DNA of 64,000 nucleotides from CAVVJA01 sp963809815 (GTDB lineage: Bacteria > Actinomycetota > Actinomycetes > Mycobacteriales > Jatrophihabitantaceae): NCBI GenBank assembly GCA_963809815.1, contig CAWELM010000020.1:1-64000 (forward strand), read 5' to 3'. The translations under genes were made by a program, and so were the position numbers. Of this stretch, positions 34,549 through 42,172 are shown piece after piece. The notes below the pieces were generated by a model that ran no database searches, had not been told where the DNA came from, and saw only the letters and a list, made by a program, of their open reading frames with translations. How positions within the stretch are numbered: the stretch's first letter is position 1; each line of letters starts with the position of its first letter.

Positions 34549-34920
34549 ATGCACCCGAAGGACGCGATCGGTCGGTACGGCGAGCAGCTCGCCGCCCATC
34601 ACCTGCATCGCACCGGGCTGACCCTTCTTGCTCGTAACTGGCGTTGCCCTGAGGGCGAAGTAGACATCGTCGCGCGCGACGGTGACGTGCTCGTGTTCTG
34701 TGAAGTGAAGACAAGGTCCTCCACCGCTTTCGGGTGGCCGGCTGAGGCGGTCGGTAGCGCCAAGGCGGCCCGGCTCCGGAGGCTCGCAGCCTGTTACCTC
34801 GCCGAACAGCGCCCGATGACGCGTGGTGGATTCTGGCCGGACGTCCGGTTCGACGTGGTGAGCGTCGTCCAGGAGCGATCAGGTGTGGCTCAGGTCGAGC
34901 ACCTGCGGGGGGTGCTGTAG
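34549..34920 (+). CDS. YraN/UPF0102 family endonuclease-like protein
   Basis: 123 residues with the YraN signature: GRYGEQLAAHHLHRTGLTLLARNWRCPEGEVDIVARDGDVLVFCEVKTRSS. The E-x(n)-D-x(n)-ExK pattern (GEVDIVA, FCEVKTR) is the Holliday-resolvase-like nuclease core. The function is not established; it is always near comM and dprA in actinobacteria. The stop codon is immediately followed by the comM ATG. Confidence 0.92.
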   Translation: MHPKDAIGRYGEQLAAHHLHRTGLTLLARNWRCPEGEVDIVARDGDVLVFCEVKTRSSTAFGWPAEAVGSAKAARLRRLAACYLAEQRPMTRGGFWPDVRFDVVSVVQERSGVAQVEHLRGVL

Positions 34921-36453
34921 ATGCCTATCGCACGGACGTTCGGAGTGGCGTTGACAGGGCTTACCGGCCAGATTGTCGAGGTTCAGGCGGACTTGTCAGC
35001 GGGTCTGCCCGGGCTGACATTCACCGGCCTGCCGGACACGTCCGTCGTCGAGGCGCGGGATCGCATCCGGGCGGCAGTGCTCAACTCCGGAGCTGCGTGG
35101 CCGAACCGGCGCATCACGCTCGCCCTCCTGCCAGCCGACGTGCGCAAGGCCGGATCACGGTTCGACCTCGCCATGGCCATCGCCATCCTGGCTGCTGCCG
35201 GACGGGTGGCGGCCGAGGCGATCGCCGACGTGGTGTGGATCGCAGAGCTCGGTCTGGACGGCTGCCTGCGTTCGGTTCGCGGCGTGCTGCCCGCGATGAT
35301 CGCGGCTCGGCGCGCCGGTGTTCGGCGCGTGGTCGTGCCGTCCGCGAATGCCGCCGAGGCCACATTGGTCGACGCCGTCGACGTGCGCGCGGCGGACACC
35401 CTGGCCCAAGTGCTCGACTGGCTGCAGGGTGCGGGCCCGCCGCTGCCAGCCGCCCAGCCCGGACCTGAATGCCACGACGATGATCGACTCCCAGACCTGG
35501 CCGATATCGCCGGCCAGTCGTCCGCGAAGCGGGCGCTCGAGGTGTCGGCCGCAGGCGGCCACAACCTGTATTTCGTGGGGGCCGCCGGCGCAGGCAAGAG
35601 CATGTTGGCGGAGCGTCTGCCGGGCCTGCTGCCTGCCCTCGAGGACGATGTCGCGCTCGAGGTCACTGGCGTGCACTCTGTCGCCGGCGCGCTCCCCGCC
35701 GACGCTCGGCTTGTTCGACGTCCGCCGTGGCAAGCTCCGCATCACACCGCCTCGGCGGCCGCATTGGTTGGCGGCGGATCGGGCATCGCCTCGCCTGGGG
35801 CGATCTCACTCGCGCATGGCGGCGTGCTTTTCCTGGACGAGGCGGCGGAGTTCAGCCCGGCGGTCTTGGAGACGCTCCGGCAACCGATCGAGAGCGGCCG
35901 GATCGTCCTGCATCGCAGCGGTGGCGCGGTCTGCTATCCGGCTCGATTCCTGCTCGTGCTGGCCGCGAACCCTTGCCCGTGTGGGCAGCCGGCGCGGATG
36001 TGCAGTTGCCCCTCAGTAGTCCGTCGGCGATACCAGCAGCGGCTATCCGGGCCGTTGCTCGATCGGGTCGATCTGCGGGTCACGATCGAGCCCGTGGCGC
36101 ATGCCGACCTGTTCGGGGAGGTCGACGAGTGGGAGACATCCGCGACAGTGGCGATGCGGGTGGCGCGAGCGCGCGCGGCGGCGGCTGAACGATGGTCGAC
36201 TTGCGGCTGGCGCCTGAACGGACAGGTGCCCGGTGGTGCGCTGCGGCATCGGCCGTGGCGACTACCGCGCGCGGCGTTGTGCCAGGCCGAGATGTACCTG
36301 GATCGTGGCCAGCTGAGCGTCCGCGGGTTCGACCGGGTGTTGCGAATGGCCTGGACTGTCAGTGATCTCCAAGGCCGCGCGGTGCCAGACGCCGGTGATG
36401 TTGCCGAGGCCATGTTCTTCCGTCTCGGTTGGGACGAGTCATGGGCGGCGTGA
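34921..36453 (+). CDS. comM: ComM/YifB family Mg-chelatase-like AAA+ ATPase
   Basis: 510 residues. The N-terminal Lon-like (ChlI) domain begins IARTFGVALTGLTGQIVEVQADLSAGLPGLTFTGLPD. The AAA+ core has Walker A GAAGAGKSML near residue 220, Walker B GVLFLDEAAEFS, a CPCGQPARMCSCP zinc-like cysteine cluster and an RYQQRLSGPLLDRVDLRV sensor region. ComM is a DNA helicase that helps branch migration during natural transformation in other bacteria. It follows yraN without a gap and precedes dprA. Confidence 0.95.
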   Translation: MPIARTFGVALTGLTGQIVEVQADLSAGLPGLTFTGLPDTSVVEARDRIRAAVLNSGAAWPNRRITLALLPADVRKAGSRFDLAMAIAILAAAGRVAAEAIADVVWIAELGLDGCLRSVRGVLPAMIAARRAGVRRVVVPSANAAEATLVDAVDVRAADTLAQVLDWLQGAGPPLPAAQPGPECHDDDRLPDLADIAGQSSAKRALEVSAAGGHNLYFVGAAGAGKSMLAERLPGLLPALEDDVALEVTGVHSVAGALPADARLVRRPPWQAPHHTASAAALVGGGSGIASPGAISLAHGGVLFLDEAAEFSPAVLETLRQPIESGRIVLHRSGGAVCYPARFLLVLAANPCPCGQPARMCSCPSVVRRRYQQRLSGPLLDRVDLRVTIEPVAHADLFGEVDEWETSATVAMRVARARAAAAERWSTCGWRLNGQVPGGALRHRPWRLPRAALCQAEMYLDRGQLSVRGFDRVLRMAWTVSDLQGRAVPDAGDVAEAMFFRLGWDESWAA

Positions 36454-36570
36454 ACGCCCGAGCGCCGCGGACCGATGGGCGGCGCGCCGGAGCGGAAGGG
36501 GCGGCTGGTAAGCCCATGCTCGGCAACGCCGTGCCGCGCCTCCAGCTAGCGGGGGGTTTGCGCCGCGGGA

Positions 36571-36668
36571 GCATCACCGGGCGGTCACCCGCGGAGCCGG
36601 TCCGATGAGGAACGGACTGCGTCCGAGGAGCATCGCCGGATGCTCGCGTGTCGAGGCCGTCCGATGAC
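36571..36668 (+). repeat. 59-bp imperfect tandem duplication of the dprA start region
   Basis: GGAGCATCaCCGG ... TCCGATGA (36569-36608) and GGAGCATCgCCGG ... TCCGATGA (36628-36667) are aligned with an offset of 59 bases. Each ends in an ATG. From the first ATG (36605) a 20-codon frame ends in a TGA that overlaps the ATG of dprA at 36664. Confidence 0.6.
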
Positions 36669-37899
36669 GGCTGGCGCCGACGAGGCGGTGATTCTCGCCC
36701 GGGCGTATTTGAGCCGGGTCGCTGAGCCCGCGAGCATTCCGGTCTGGGATTGGGTACGCCGCCACGGGCCGGTTGCGGCGGCGGAGTCAATCCAGGCGGG
36801 TGACGTCCCGACTGACGTGGCTCGGGCCACGGCGGCGCGCCGCACGGCGGTTCGCGTCGATGACGATCTCGCCGTCGCCGAGCGATTTGGCATCCGGCTT
36901 GTCGTACCTGAGGGTCGGGAATGGCCACATTTCGCCTTCTCAGCGCTCGAGGCGGTTGCTCGCACCCGGCTTGCGGTGTATCGGGCGGGGGAGCGCACGC
37001 AGCGACCCGGCGGCGAACTGATCCCACCTCTTGCGCTTTGGGCGCGGGGATCCGGTGACTTGTCACACGCCGCCGTCCGCGCGGTCGCAATCGTCGGATC
37101 CCGGTCGGCCAGTAGCTACGGGGAGCACGTCACGGCGGAGCTGGCCTTCGGCTTGGCCCGTCAAGACGTCGTGATCGTGTCCGGCGGCGCGTTCGGAATC
37201 GATGCAACGGCTCACCGCAGCGCTCTGGCCGCTGAGGGAAGCACGACGATCGTCTCGGCAAGCGGCATTGACCGGCCGTATCCCAGCGCGAACACGAAGC
37301 TCTTCGAACGAGCCGAGGCCGGCGGACTGGTGGTTTCGGAGAGTCCACCGGGCTCGGCGCCGCATCGCCATCGGTTTCTGACTCGCAACCGGCTGATCGC
37401 GGCGCTGTCCGCCGGCACCGTCGTCACGGAGGCAGCCAGTCGTTCCGGTGCGCTGAACACGGCCGCACATTGCACCCGGCTGGGTCGGCCGCTGATGGCG
37501 GTGCCCGGGCCTGTGACATCCGCCATGTCCGCGGGTTGTCACCGTCTGCTGCGTCAGGATCCGTCGCCGGCCTTGCTCGTCACCTCCGTAGCGGACGTAT
37601 TAGCCGTCGTGGGATCCATTGGGGAGGGCCTAGCCGCGTCCGTCCCGTCGATTGCTACCGGACGGCAAGGTGAGGAGATGAGATCGGCGCTCGACGGACT
37701 CGATCCGGTGGCCCGCCAGGTGTTCGACGGCCTGCCGGCCCGCGGCGTTGCCAGCGAGGACGAGGTCGCCTTACGCAGCGGAGTGAGCCCAATCGAGGTC
37801 ATGCGTGCCCTTCCCGCTCTTCAGCTCGCGGGCGTCGTCGAGGCCGGGCCAGACGGCGTACGGATCTCGCCCGCGTTCCGCCGACGAAGGGCGGGATAG
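36664..37899 (+). CDS. dprA: DNA-processing protein DprA
   Basis: 411 residues. A long N-terminal helical domain leads into the Rossmann-like core with AVRAVAIVGSRSASSYGEHVTAELA, VIVSGGAFGIDATAHRSALA, VVSESPPG and FLTRNRLIAALSAGTVVTEAASRSGALNTA, and a C-terminal winged-helix-like DML1 domain (GLPARGVASEDEVALRSG). DprA loads RecA on incoming single-stranded DNA. I use the ATG at 36664, which overlaps the TGA of a 20-codon upstream frame; a start at 36640 is also open. Confidence 0.93.
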   Translation: MTAGADEAVILARAYLSRVAEPASIPVWDWVRRHGPVAAAESIQAGDVPTDVARATAARRTAVRVDDDLAVAERFGIRLVVPEGREWPHFAFSALEAVARTRLAVYRAGERTQRPGGELIPPLALWARGSGDLSHAAVRAVAIVGSRSASSYGEHVTAELAFGLARQDVVIVSGGAFGIDATAHRSALAAEGSTTIVSASGIDRPYPSANTKLFERAEAGGLVVSESPPGSAPHRHRFLTRNRLIAALSAGTVVTEAASRSGALNTAAHCTRLGRPLMAVPGPVTSAMSAGCHRLLRQDPSPALLVTSVADVLAVVGSIGEGLAASVPSIATGRQGEEMRSALDGLDPVARQVFDGLPARGVASEDEVALRSGVSPIEVMRALPALQLAGVVEAGPDGVRISPAFRRRRAG

Positions 37900-38043
37900 T
37901 GCACTCGCAACCGCCGGCCCGGGTCGGCGATCGTCCTCGTGAGCGACTCGCCGTCGATGTGCCGACCTTGCGATGTACAGACCCCTCGATGGGGTGTGAC
38001 CCCGTGAGATGTAGCCCCGCGATGAGATGTGTGACCCTGCATG

Positions 38044-38133
38044 GTGTGGGCCTGCGACGGAGTGTCGGCCTGCGACCGAGTGTCGGCCTGCGACCGAGTG
38101 TCGGCCTGCGACCGAGTGTCGGCCTGCGATGGT
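38044..38133. repeat. 18-bp minisatellite, five units
   Basis: The unit GTGTCGGCCTGCGACCGA is repeated five times in tandem. The middle three units are identical, and the outer two have one to a few changes. Confidence 0.92.
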
Positions 38134-38205
38134 GGCCCCGCGATCGACTCGCGTCTGCCCTGTGGTGGCCCCGTGATGTAGCAGCTCCCCGATCGAGTCG
38201 CCTCT

Positions 38206-38301
38206 GCGATGTGCTGGCCTCCGCGATGTGCTGGCCTCCGCGATGTGGTGGCCGTGCGATGTGGTGGCCGTGCGATGTGATGGCCTCTGCGATGTAGTTG
38301 G
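38206..38301. repeat. 16-17 bp minisatellite, about six units
   Basis: Units of the form GCGATGTGCTGGCCTCC are repeated, with starts at 38206, 38223, 38240, 38256, 38272 and 38289. The period drops from 17 to 16 in the middle, where GTGGTGGCCGT replaces the second half. Confidence 0.85.
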
Positions 38302-38538
38302 GCGCGGCGGCTTGACTCGATGCGGGCGCTGCCGGACGGTCGGGCCGTGTCGGCGGAGCGAGACAAGAACCGGGAGGTCACCGCGGCGCGGGCGAACATC
38401 CCTACGCGCGCCGTCGCGGGCACGCGGAAGGGCGCTGGCGCAGGCGAGGTCACCGCGGCGCGAGAGCGTACCCCCGTGCGGAATGCGGCCGAGCGGAAGT
38501 CTTCACCGAAGATCACGCCCACGCGAGAAGTCGCCACG

Positions 38539-39474
38539 ATGCTGGAGGCTCTGCCGGAGCCGATGCGCCGAGCGGTCGATGACTTCGAGCGTTTTCTGGC
38601 ACTCGAACGCAATAGGTCCGCGCATACGGTCAGGGCTTATGTCGGCGATGTCGTCAGCCTGCTCGATCACGCGGCCTCGCTTGGCGCCCATTCGGTCGCC
38701 GATCTTGACTTAGCTGTGCTGCGTGGCTGGCTGGCTCGGCAACGTCGCGCGGGGGCGGCTCGTACGACGTTGGCGAGGCGCGCTGCCGCGGCCCGCACCT
38801 TCACTGAGTGGGCTCGAATGGTGGGGCTCGCCACCGACGATCCGGGCGGCGCGCTGTCGAGCCCTCGAGCGCATCGCACACTCCCCGCGGTCCTGGGACA
38901 CGACGAGGCACTGGCCCTGATGACCGAGAGCCAGGCCGGCGCGATGAACGAACGACCGACTGACGAGGCACTCGAACTCCGGGACCGGCTGATCCTCGAG
39001 CTGCTCTACGCCACAGGTATTCGGGTCAGCGAGCTCGTCGGAATGGACGTCGGTGACGTGGATCGGCGTCGGCGGGTGCTCCGCGTGCTGGGCAAGGGGG
39101 CCAAGGAGCGCACCGTGCCGTACGGGCTTCCGGCCGACGTCGCGCTTGAGTCCTGGCTGGTGCGGGGACGGCCTCGACTGGCTAGGTCGGACAGCGGATC
39201 GGCCATATTGCTCGGCCTTCGCGGTGGGCGCATCGATCCCAGAACGGTTCGGCGGGTGGTCCACGACCGGCTGCGGACGATCTCGGGTGCACCCGACCTC
39301 GGGCCACACGGTCTCCGGCACACGGCCGCGACCCATCTGCTCGAAGGCGGTGCCGATTTGCGCGCAGTCCAGGAACTGCTCGGGCATCGCAGCCTCGCGA
39401 CGACGCAGATCTACACCCACGTATCAGTCGAGCGACTGCGCCGCGCCTACGACCAAGCCCATCCGCGCGCTTAG
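38539..39474 (+). CDS. xerC: tyrosine recombinase XerC
   Basis: 311 residues from the ATG at 38539 (EALPEPMRRAVDDFERFLALERNRSAHTVRAY), the usual XerC N-terminal core-binding domain. The catalytic set is intact: Arg in ATGIRVSEL, Lys in GKGAKERTVP, HxxR in GPHGLRHTAA, His in LLGHRSLATT and Tyr in QIYTHVSVERL. It resolves chromosome dimers at dif with XerD. The frame is open to 38320, but that extension contains an exact direct repeat and minisatellite-like composition, so I treat it as non-coding. It is flanked by tandem repeats on both sides. Confidence 0.92.
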   Translation: MLEALPEPMRRAVDDFERFLALERNRSAHTVRAYVGDVVSLLDHAASLGAHSVADLDLAVLRGWLARQRRAGAARTTLARRAAAARTFTEWARMVGLATDDPGGALSSPRAHRTLPAVLGHDEALALMTESQAGAMNERPTDEALELRDRLILELLYATGIRVSELVGMDVGDVDRRRRVLRVLGKGAKERTVPYGLPADVALESWLVRGRPRLARSDSGSAILLGLRGGRIDPRTVRRVVHDRLRTISGAPDLGPHGLRHTAATHLLEGGADLRAVQELLGHRSLATTQIYTHVSVERLRRAYDQAHPRA

Positions 39475-39988
39475 CCATTTGTTGGGCACAGACCATTTGT
39501 TGAGCACCAGAGTCTCGGGCTCATCGAGGGTGACCCGGTTACGGCCCGGCCCCTGCGTCGACACGACGTGCACGGGCGAGCACGACGGCCGAACGAAAAG
39601 CGGCAGGCCGCAAAGACGCCGGAGCGCGAGGCCATGCGGCAAAGATGGGGAGGTGCGCGTGATTTTGGCACGAGCAGGGCGGCAGTGTCGCGATGGCGCG
39701 CTGCGCGCCTACGGCAGGCAGCCCTGACGCCAGGCAAGAGACCGGCGGCAGGCAAAAGACGGACGGCAGGCAGAACGGCGGCCGCAGTCAGCGCACCAAC
39801 AGCCGGCAACGCGCGCAGCCGGAACACCGATCGGCGTGCAGGGCAACGAGCGCGGATACGGCAGCAGGGTCGGCCAAGGCAGATGGGGGCGGGCGGCCCG
39901 GGCATTGATTGGCAGGTAGAAAGCAGAGCAGCGAGATTGGGTTCTCGAGTGAGGCCAGCCCGTCCAGCGTGGCCGGCTGGTATGGAGC

Positions 39989-40114
39989 GAGGCCGGCCAC
40001 TCCAGGGAAGCCGGCCAGTCCAGGGAGGCCGGCCAGTCCAGGGAGGCCGGCCAGTCCAGGGAGGGCGGCCAAGCCAGCGAGATCGGCCAGCCCAGCGGGG
40101 TCGGCCAGAGTGGC
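39989..40114. repeat. 18-bp minisatellite, seven units
   Basis: The unit GAGGCCGGCCAGTCCAGG is repeated at 39989, 40007, 40025, 40043, 40061, 40079 and 40097. Units three and four are identical; divergence rises toward the right end. Confidence 0.92.
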
Positions 40115-40189
40115 GACGGAACTTTGGAGCAGCGAGGCGCCCAGTGCGACACGCACAGCCATGACGGTGAGTCCGGCCAGAGTGGGAAG

Positions 40190-40292
40190 GGCGGTGACGG
40201 CACGCACGGCGGTGACGGCGCGCAGGGAGATCACGGCACGAAGGGCGATTACGGCGTGCAACGACGGCGCGGAGGGCGATCACGGCGCGCAC
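40190..40292. repeat. 18-bp minisatellite, about five units
   Basis: Units such as GGCGGTGACGGCACGCAC start at 40190, 40208, 40226 and 40244. A further unit near 40275 follows after a short interruption. It is more diverged than the array at 39989. Confidence 0.8.
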
Positions 40293-40327
40293 GAGGACGG
40301 CGCGCAACCGGTGGGCGATTGGTTGCG

Positions 40328-41116
40328 CTACCCGGTCCATGGCAGCAACCGCACGGGCCCGAGGGGATTCAGCAACAGCATCGGGTCGATGTAGAGGTCG
40401 CCGCGACGTGCACCCCAGTGCAGACAGCTGGTAGGTCGGCACATGTCGTGCGTACCGAGGATCCGGCCGATCACCTGGCCGGTCTGGACCGTGTCTCCGA
40501 CATGCACCAGGGCAGACACCGGCTCGTATTCCGTACGGATGCCGTCCGAGTGGGCGATGACGACCACCCCACGACCGGCTACTGGTCCAGCGAATTGCAC
40601 CCGACCGCCACGGGCAGCAAGCACAGGCTGGCCGGATATGACCGCAAGGTCGACACCTCGATGTCCGGCGGCATATGGGGTAGCCGGCTGCTCAAATCGA
40701 TGCAGGACCGACAAGAGACCAGCCAGTGGGGGCCGATAGCGGGTCCGAGCACCCGGCGCGCCCATACTTCCGGTCCCGGCCCATACCAGTGAGACAGCAC
40801 GGTCAGACCTCGGCACGTTGTTCCCGAACGGCGCTGCCCCGGAGGCTCTCCCAAGGGCCGTCGCGGCCCCCGCCGCGAAAGCGCCGGGGCGCATCGCGAC
40901 CGTGAGTCTTAGCGGCGGCCTAGTCGGTGATCTCGTCGATTCCTGATCGGGTGTGATCGCGCCTGTCGCGGCGCGGCGCGCGCCGGACTGGGATGCAAGA
41001 ACGGTCACGTGGGCTGTAGTCGTCTGATCGTGGCGCAGGCTCGCGAGGCCCGGCATGGCCGAGCAGGAGAGTAGTAACAGCATGGCCAGCACAGTTGGCA
41101 TGGCGCAGGACCTCAT
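40328..41116 (-). CDS. secreted M23-family (LytM-like) protein, probably degenerate
   Basis: About 262 residues: signal peptide with a possible lipobox (LLLLSC), a long linker, then an M23 domain from ~residue 140 (GHRGVDLAVISGQPVLAARGGRV). In the GTG-start numbering, the zinc ligands are conserved as His153, Asp157 and His234. The two catalytic histidines of LytM are replaced: YxH by YEP (Pro200) and HxH by CLH (Cys232). It may bind peptidoglycan or regulate amidases rather than cut. An M23 gene next to rpsB is conserved in actinobacteria. The ATG at 41116 follows a GTG at 41119; either could be used. Confidence 0.85.
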   Translation of the reverse strand: MRSCAMPTVLAMLLLLSCSAMPGLASLRHDQTTTAHVTVLASQSGARRAATGAITPDQESTRSPTRPPLRLTVAMRPGAFAAGAATALGRASGAAPFGNNVPRSDRAVSLVWAGTGSMGAPGARTRYRPPLAGLLSVLHRFEQPATPYAAGHRGVDLAVISGQPVLAARGGRVQFAGPVAGRGVVVIAHSDGIRTEYEPVSALVHVGDTVQTGQVIGRILGTHDMCRPTSCLHWGARRGDLYIDPMLLLNPLGPVRLLPWTG

Positions 41117-41620
41117 CACGCTGCGAGCGTCAGCTATGGCGGCTGATCAGGGCTAGGCCTATGCCGCATCTGTGGAAAGGCTCGATGGTCGTCCACAGAT
41201 CGCCAATCGACATGGCGCGTGGACGGGCGTCGGGGCTCTGCCAGAGCTGGATTGAACATCTTGCGCGTATGAGCCGGCAGCCTCTAGAGCGGACGCGAGC
41301 CCCCTCGTACCAGTCGGCAAGCGCCCCGTCCAGGACGATCGACAGCGCCTGGATCAAGACGTCAGTGTCACTGGACGGGGGCGGTAGCGCGGGAAACGCT
41401 GACCGAGTTCACATGCGGCAAATCGCCCATTTGCCACCGGAAATTGTGTTGCAAAGCGGGCTCTAAGTATGCCTAGTCGGGACATTGACGATGCCTAGGA
41501 ATGGGCGGAAGCGGTCGACGCCACAGCTTTCGGAGGGATAGGGAGTTGTTCCCATGTGCCCGGCCTCCTCAGCGGCGCAATGTCGAAATCGCAGGAGAAG
41601 CACCCGACGAGGAGGACACC
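41117..41620. other. intergenic region before the 51-aa gene
   Basis: 504 bases with open frames but none with recognisable content or a good ribosome site. The notable item is a palindrome at 41417-41435. TGCCTAG is repeated at 41470 and 41501. Confidence 0.5.
41417..41435. promoter_or_regulatory. operator-like inverted repeat
   Basis: GGCAAAT and ATTTGCC form a perfect 7-bp inverted repeat around CGCCC. It lies ~190 bases before the small gene at 41621. It is AT-richer than its surroundings and is a candidate regulator site, possibly for the LuxR-family protein downstream. Confidence 0.35.
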
Positions 41621-41776
41621 ATGCAGCCGTACTTCCAGACCGTAATCGAGTCTGAGGCGAGGTACCACCGGGAGCAGTTGGCGAATGACTTCCGCCGGAC
41701 CGGCCGGCGCGAGCGGGTGGGCGTCCGCGCCACCCACGAGCGGCGCTGGCACTTGTGGCGTCGCGACAGCTCGTGA
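41621..41776 (+). CDS. 51-residue basic small protein
   Basis: A short frame with an excellent ribosome site: GACGAGGAGG at 41606-41615, five bases before the ATG. The product is soluble and highly charged, beginning MQPYFQTVIESEARYHREQ, with Arg/His/Trp-rich C-terminal half (RRERVGVR, RRWHLWRRD). It is predicted helical. It is followed by a strong hairpin, so it looks like a complete monocistronic unit. I do not recognise a family. Nucleic-acid binding would fit the charge but is only a guess. Confidence 0.65.
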   Translation: MQPYFQTVIESEARYHREQLANDFRRTGRRERVGVRATHERRWHLWRRDSS

Positions 41777-41809
41777 CCGGCAGCGCCTCATGATCGACAT
41801 GCGACGGTC

Positions 41810-41857
41810 CGGGGACCTCGGGCACCGACACCAGGTCGGATGCGTCCGAGGTCCCCG
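41810..41857. terminator. two-tier hairpin after the small gene
   Basis: CGGGGACCTCGG (41810-41821) pairs perfectly with CCGAGGTCCCCG (41846-41857). Inside the loop, CCGAC (41825-41829) can pair with GTCGG (41835-41839). It stands 34 bases after the stop of the 51-aa gene and upstream of the regulator. Confidence 0.7.
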
Positions 41858-42172
41858 GGATCGTCGGCCGGCGAGTATCGCGCAGCGCGATGACATCGTG
41901 CGGCATCTCTGACCGGATCAGGTCAGTTGACCAGCCCTACCCGCGGTGATCGGTCCGAAGTTGGCGCCGATCATCCAATTGACGTCACCTACGCCCACCT
42001 GGGTGATCGCAAACACCTAACTGTGGGCGGCGGCCGCCATGCGCGGCCCGATAATTCCAGCGGCCGAGCCGATCGGACACCGACGGAGCCGCACGATCCC
42101 GGTAGGTTCTCGAGCCTCAGCGCCCTCATGCGTGGGATTGACGATCGAACAGTGTCAGGGTGTGCGGCCAGA

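Larger units (their letters stand above)
37900..38538. other. dprA-xerC spacer with minisatellites
   Basis: 639 bases without a convincing gene if XerC begins at 38539. Frames on both strands are open, but only because the sequence is periodic and GC-rich. It holds the arrays at 38044-38133 and 38206-38301. It also holds an exact 17-base direct repeat, GAGGTCACCGCGGCGCG, at 38374 and 38446. Confidence 0.6.
39475..40327. other. xerC-M23 spacer with periodic sequence
   Basis: 853 bases, very GC-rich, with open frames on both strands that I judge non-coding because their products are pure repeat-driven Arg/Gly/Pro or Leu/Ala/Gly strings. It contains tandem arrays at 39989-40114 and 40190-40292, and a looser run of GGCAGGCAAAAGAC-like units around 39730-39780. 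Confidence 0.55.

Noticed and set aside
37899..38297. 132-codon frame after dprA with VGLRPS repeats
   Set aside because: The open frame is a product of the 18-bp minisatellite; the period is a multiple of three, so frames stay open by chance.
39568..40261. Overlapping plus- and minus-strand frames with collagen-like Gly-x-x products
   Set aside because: Both strands are open at once and both translate only the 18-bp repeats; no ribosome site or signal peptide supports a collagen-like protein.
41095..41466. 123-codon plus-strand frame before the small protein gene
   Set aside because: It starts inside the antisense of the M23 signal peptide, lacks a ribosome site and has no recognisable domain.
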